A stretch of 64,000 nt of DNA from Vanilla planifolia (lineage: Eukaryota > Streptophyta > Magnoliopsida > Asparagales > Orchidaceae): NCBI GenBank assembly GCA_023846275.1, contig CM043865.1, forward strand, positions 26,827,912 to 26,891,911, read 5' to 3'. The translations under genes were made by a program, and so were the position numbers. The notes under the pieces are model-generated. The model was not told where the DNA came from and searched no databases. It saw nothing but the letters and a program-made list of their open reading frames with translations. Below, in pieces: positions 61,561 to 64,000 of this stretch. Positions within the stretch are counted from its first letter, which is position 1, and every line of letters starts with the position of its first letter.

Positions 61561-64000
61561 AGAAAAGGAGCAATTTCATAACCAATGAACTCAATAGTTC
61601 AAACAGAAATTCAGCCTTAAAATACTTTCGTTTGAAACCACTAAAAGTTGCAAACAAAATCAGCCTGGAATGGACCAATTCTGTACCAAGGTTTTTACGT
61701 GCATTCGTGAAGGATGATTCATCTATCATGGCCTTTCATTGAGGTGTTTGATGTTATACTTCAACGATCTTTAATATATAATTGGATCAGGGTTGGGCAC
61801 TGAATAACTTTAATAATTATTGTTGGTTCATTGAAGAAACATTTTTATGTAAACTTGAAGAAATTTGTCTGCATGTTATCTACAGTCAAACTTTTTGGGT
61901 TTTTTTTTTTGGGAAAGGAATATCAGTATGCCCTGCAGAAGTTAAAACAAAACAAGACTGTCCTATGTCTGTAGAAATATCTATGAAGTTTGATAGTTTA
62001 GTGGATCAAACTAATTTTATTGTAGATTTTTTTGAGGCTTCAACAAGATCATGATTCCAGTGATTAAAAATATGAAAGAGGGAATGCTGATTTGAAAAGG
62101 TAGTGGATAGGGCTTTTGACAAGATAAGGAAGTCATTGATCTAGGCACCAATATTAAAACTATCAAATGTTATAAATGTTTTTGAAGTTTCTTGTGATAT
62201 TTCATCAGTGGGAGTAGTGGCAAAACTAAGCCAAGAAAGAGATCGTTGTAATGTGAAACTAACAATGCCAAATGAAGGTATTTCTTCTTTGACTAGGAAT
62301 TATGTATGGTCATTCATGCATTGAAGCAATAAAGGCACTACTTCTTCCTTTAAGAATTTTTTTTTTCGAAAATTGGTTCAAAACTATTTATACTCTCAAA
62401 AGATGCTAAAACACAAGACATGTAAGTGAATATAGTGCCTCCAAGATAATGCATTTGTTTTGAACCATAGATCCATGAATTCTATAAGTTGGATCTTTTG
62501 GTTACAGAGCACGAAGATCATAAAAATCATAAGTTTTGATAAGATGAAAATGTTGAATGTTGAATGCATGAATTTCAAAGATGTTTACCATGCTTGATTA
62601 AGAGCCAATCCATGATCACGATTATGTAATCATGGATGGCCATCCAAGTATGAGGCATAATGTTGTCAAAGTTGTATTAAAATGGGTCTATCAATTTGCA
62701 AAAGTATATAATACATAGGATTGTATACTCCCTTATTAGTACCACACAAAACTTTTATTATTTTAGTTTTTTTGTTGGGTTTACTTAGAACTAAGTAGAA
62801 GTTAGTCGATCTTGTGTTTGTTGATCTTTGTTTATGACGAACCGTTTTATTGCATGTAAAATGATTGGGAATGCATCTAATATGGCCAAATCTATTGAAA
62901 TGAGTTGGCTCAAAATCTTGTTTTTTTTTAGTTCTCAATTGATTTTATAAACATATAATATTTTATATGTGCATGATCATGTTATGTACACCCGTAATAA
63001 TTTGCATATACCATTCATTCTTATCACATTTTTTATTGAGACTTTAAAAGGTGCTACTTGAATTCAAACATAGAATAAGCGAGTACATATAATCTACACT
63101 TGCATTATGCATGTATAGAGTGCATGCATTCTACGTATATCGTCTATTTTATACATGTATAATATGCATAATAGAACTAAAACTATTTGATTTTTAACCA
63201 TGTCTAGTCAATCTAGCATAATTCGAAAATTAGCTCGTAATTTGATTTAACTATTCTTTTTTGGCTCATGATTCAACTTAATTACTTCAATTCAAGCAAA
63301 TATTTGACTAAAAAAAGCCATCTTTGATTTTTAGGACAAACTCTTACTCTTGGTTAGAGTTATATATAGAAATCATGTTGTAATGGATTGAGTAACAAAG
63401 GGTCTCTTATGCCTTACCTGTATATGCCCTCATTGAAACCAAGATTTAAAACTTGGCATTATGGGATGTGAAATTTAAAAAAAATTTAAAAAAATTGTAT
63501 GAACTATTTCATGGTGGCTCTAGGTTGTCATAAGCAATTGGCTTAACTACCAAAGGTGGATTGCCTGCACAAACTAGGATACTTTAAGAACTATTTAGTG
63601 CGGTTTGCCTAAAGTAGGCAATCTAGCCTTATACAAACATTGTTGCTATGGTTATCATCACACACAAAAAGGGATGAATGTGTTATCTTCATCATGCATG
63701 ATGAGGTCATTAAAATGTTCTTTGAAGTGGGTAGAGCTATTAAGTTATCTCAAAGATTGCTCAAAAACTGAATTTGATTTGTGCTCTAATTGAAGTGCAA
63801 CAAACCAATTATGAGCCCAACTTAGCTTCAATTGATTTGTTTTGAGTCAATTATGAGCTGAGTCTTGATTTAATTGAATTATCTTGAAATTGGTTTAAAA
63901 TATCCATATATCTATAAATTTATCTATTTATATTTCGACATATATAGATATGAAACATATATTTATATATTTAACATGACTTGAATCTATAATCTTATTT
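61561..64000. other. AT-rich right end, presumed CYP37 intron continuing
   Basis: No CYP37 exon or other gene recognised. Open frames at 61782-62054, 62666-62938 (minus) and 63605-63793 lack any family resemblance. Whether this is still intron, or sequence past a truncated gene, cannot be decided from the window. Confidence 0.4.

Noticed and set aside
61482..61742. 86-codon plus frame and the overlapping minus frame in the right-hand repeat
   Set aside because: Lies inside a diverged tandem repeat, is not kept in the sister copy, and has no family resemblance; it is not a CYP37 exon.

Overview
This is nuclear DNA from a flowering plant, very probably a non-grass monocot. The evidence is AT-rich intergenic sequence, many GT-AG introns, plant-only gene families, a decayed plastid ycf2 insertion, and a sucrose-phosphate synthase closest (from memory) to the monocot family B (rice SPS1-like). 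The exact lineage cannot be read from the sequence.

Layout. (1) 1-660: AT-rich left flank with a short exon-like open frame and the start of a degenerate ycf2 copy (NUPT). (2) 661-33364: a perfect-register head-to-tail array of six units of 5450-5451 bp. Each unit holds the rest of the ycf2 NUPT, one intact two-exon PR-10/Bet v 1 (norcoclaurine-synthase-like) gene on the minus strand with its own upstream region, and about 3.9 kb of AT-rich sequence without a recognisable gene. All six predicted proteins are identical. Units 1-3 carry one haplotype (A) in their distal third, units 4 and 6 another (B), and unit 5 is an A/B mosaic. (3) 33365-34800: AT-rich spacer. (4) 35201-40483: complete 12-exon sucrose-phosphate synthase gene (1067 aa). 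(5) 42862-46994, minus: a two-exon plant-specific small membrane-protein gene with a 3.7 kb intron. (6) 48802 to beyond the right edge: the 5' half of a CYP37-type thylakoid-lumen cyclophilin gene. Its introns are swollen with repeats: a MITE, old direct duplications, a long T tract, and an inserted element with a very GC-rich minisatellite.

The three single-copy genes have ordinary housekeeping or photosynthetic roles and are not functionally linked to the array. The main point of interest is the six-fold, near-identical amplification of a PR-10 gene next to SPS. It keeps visible traces of its origin (junction microhomology inside an old NUPT) and of exchange between copies. Such an array would raise PR-10 gene dosage. 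It could also be inflated or collapsed by assembly, so copy number needs independent support. All exon boundaries come from reading splice sites and protein conservation by eye.
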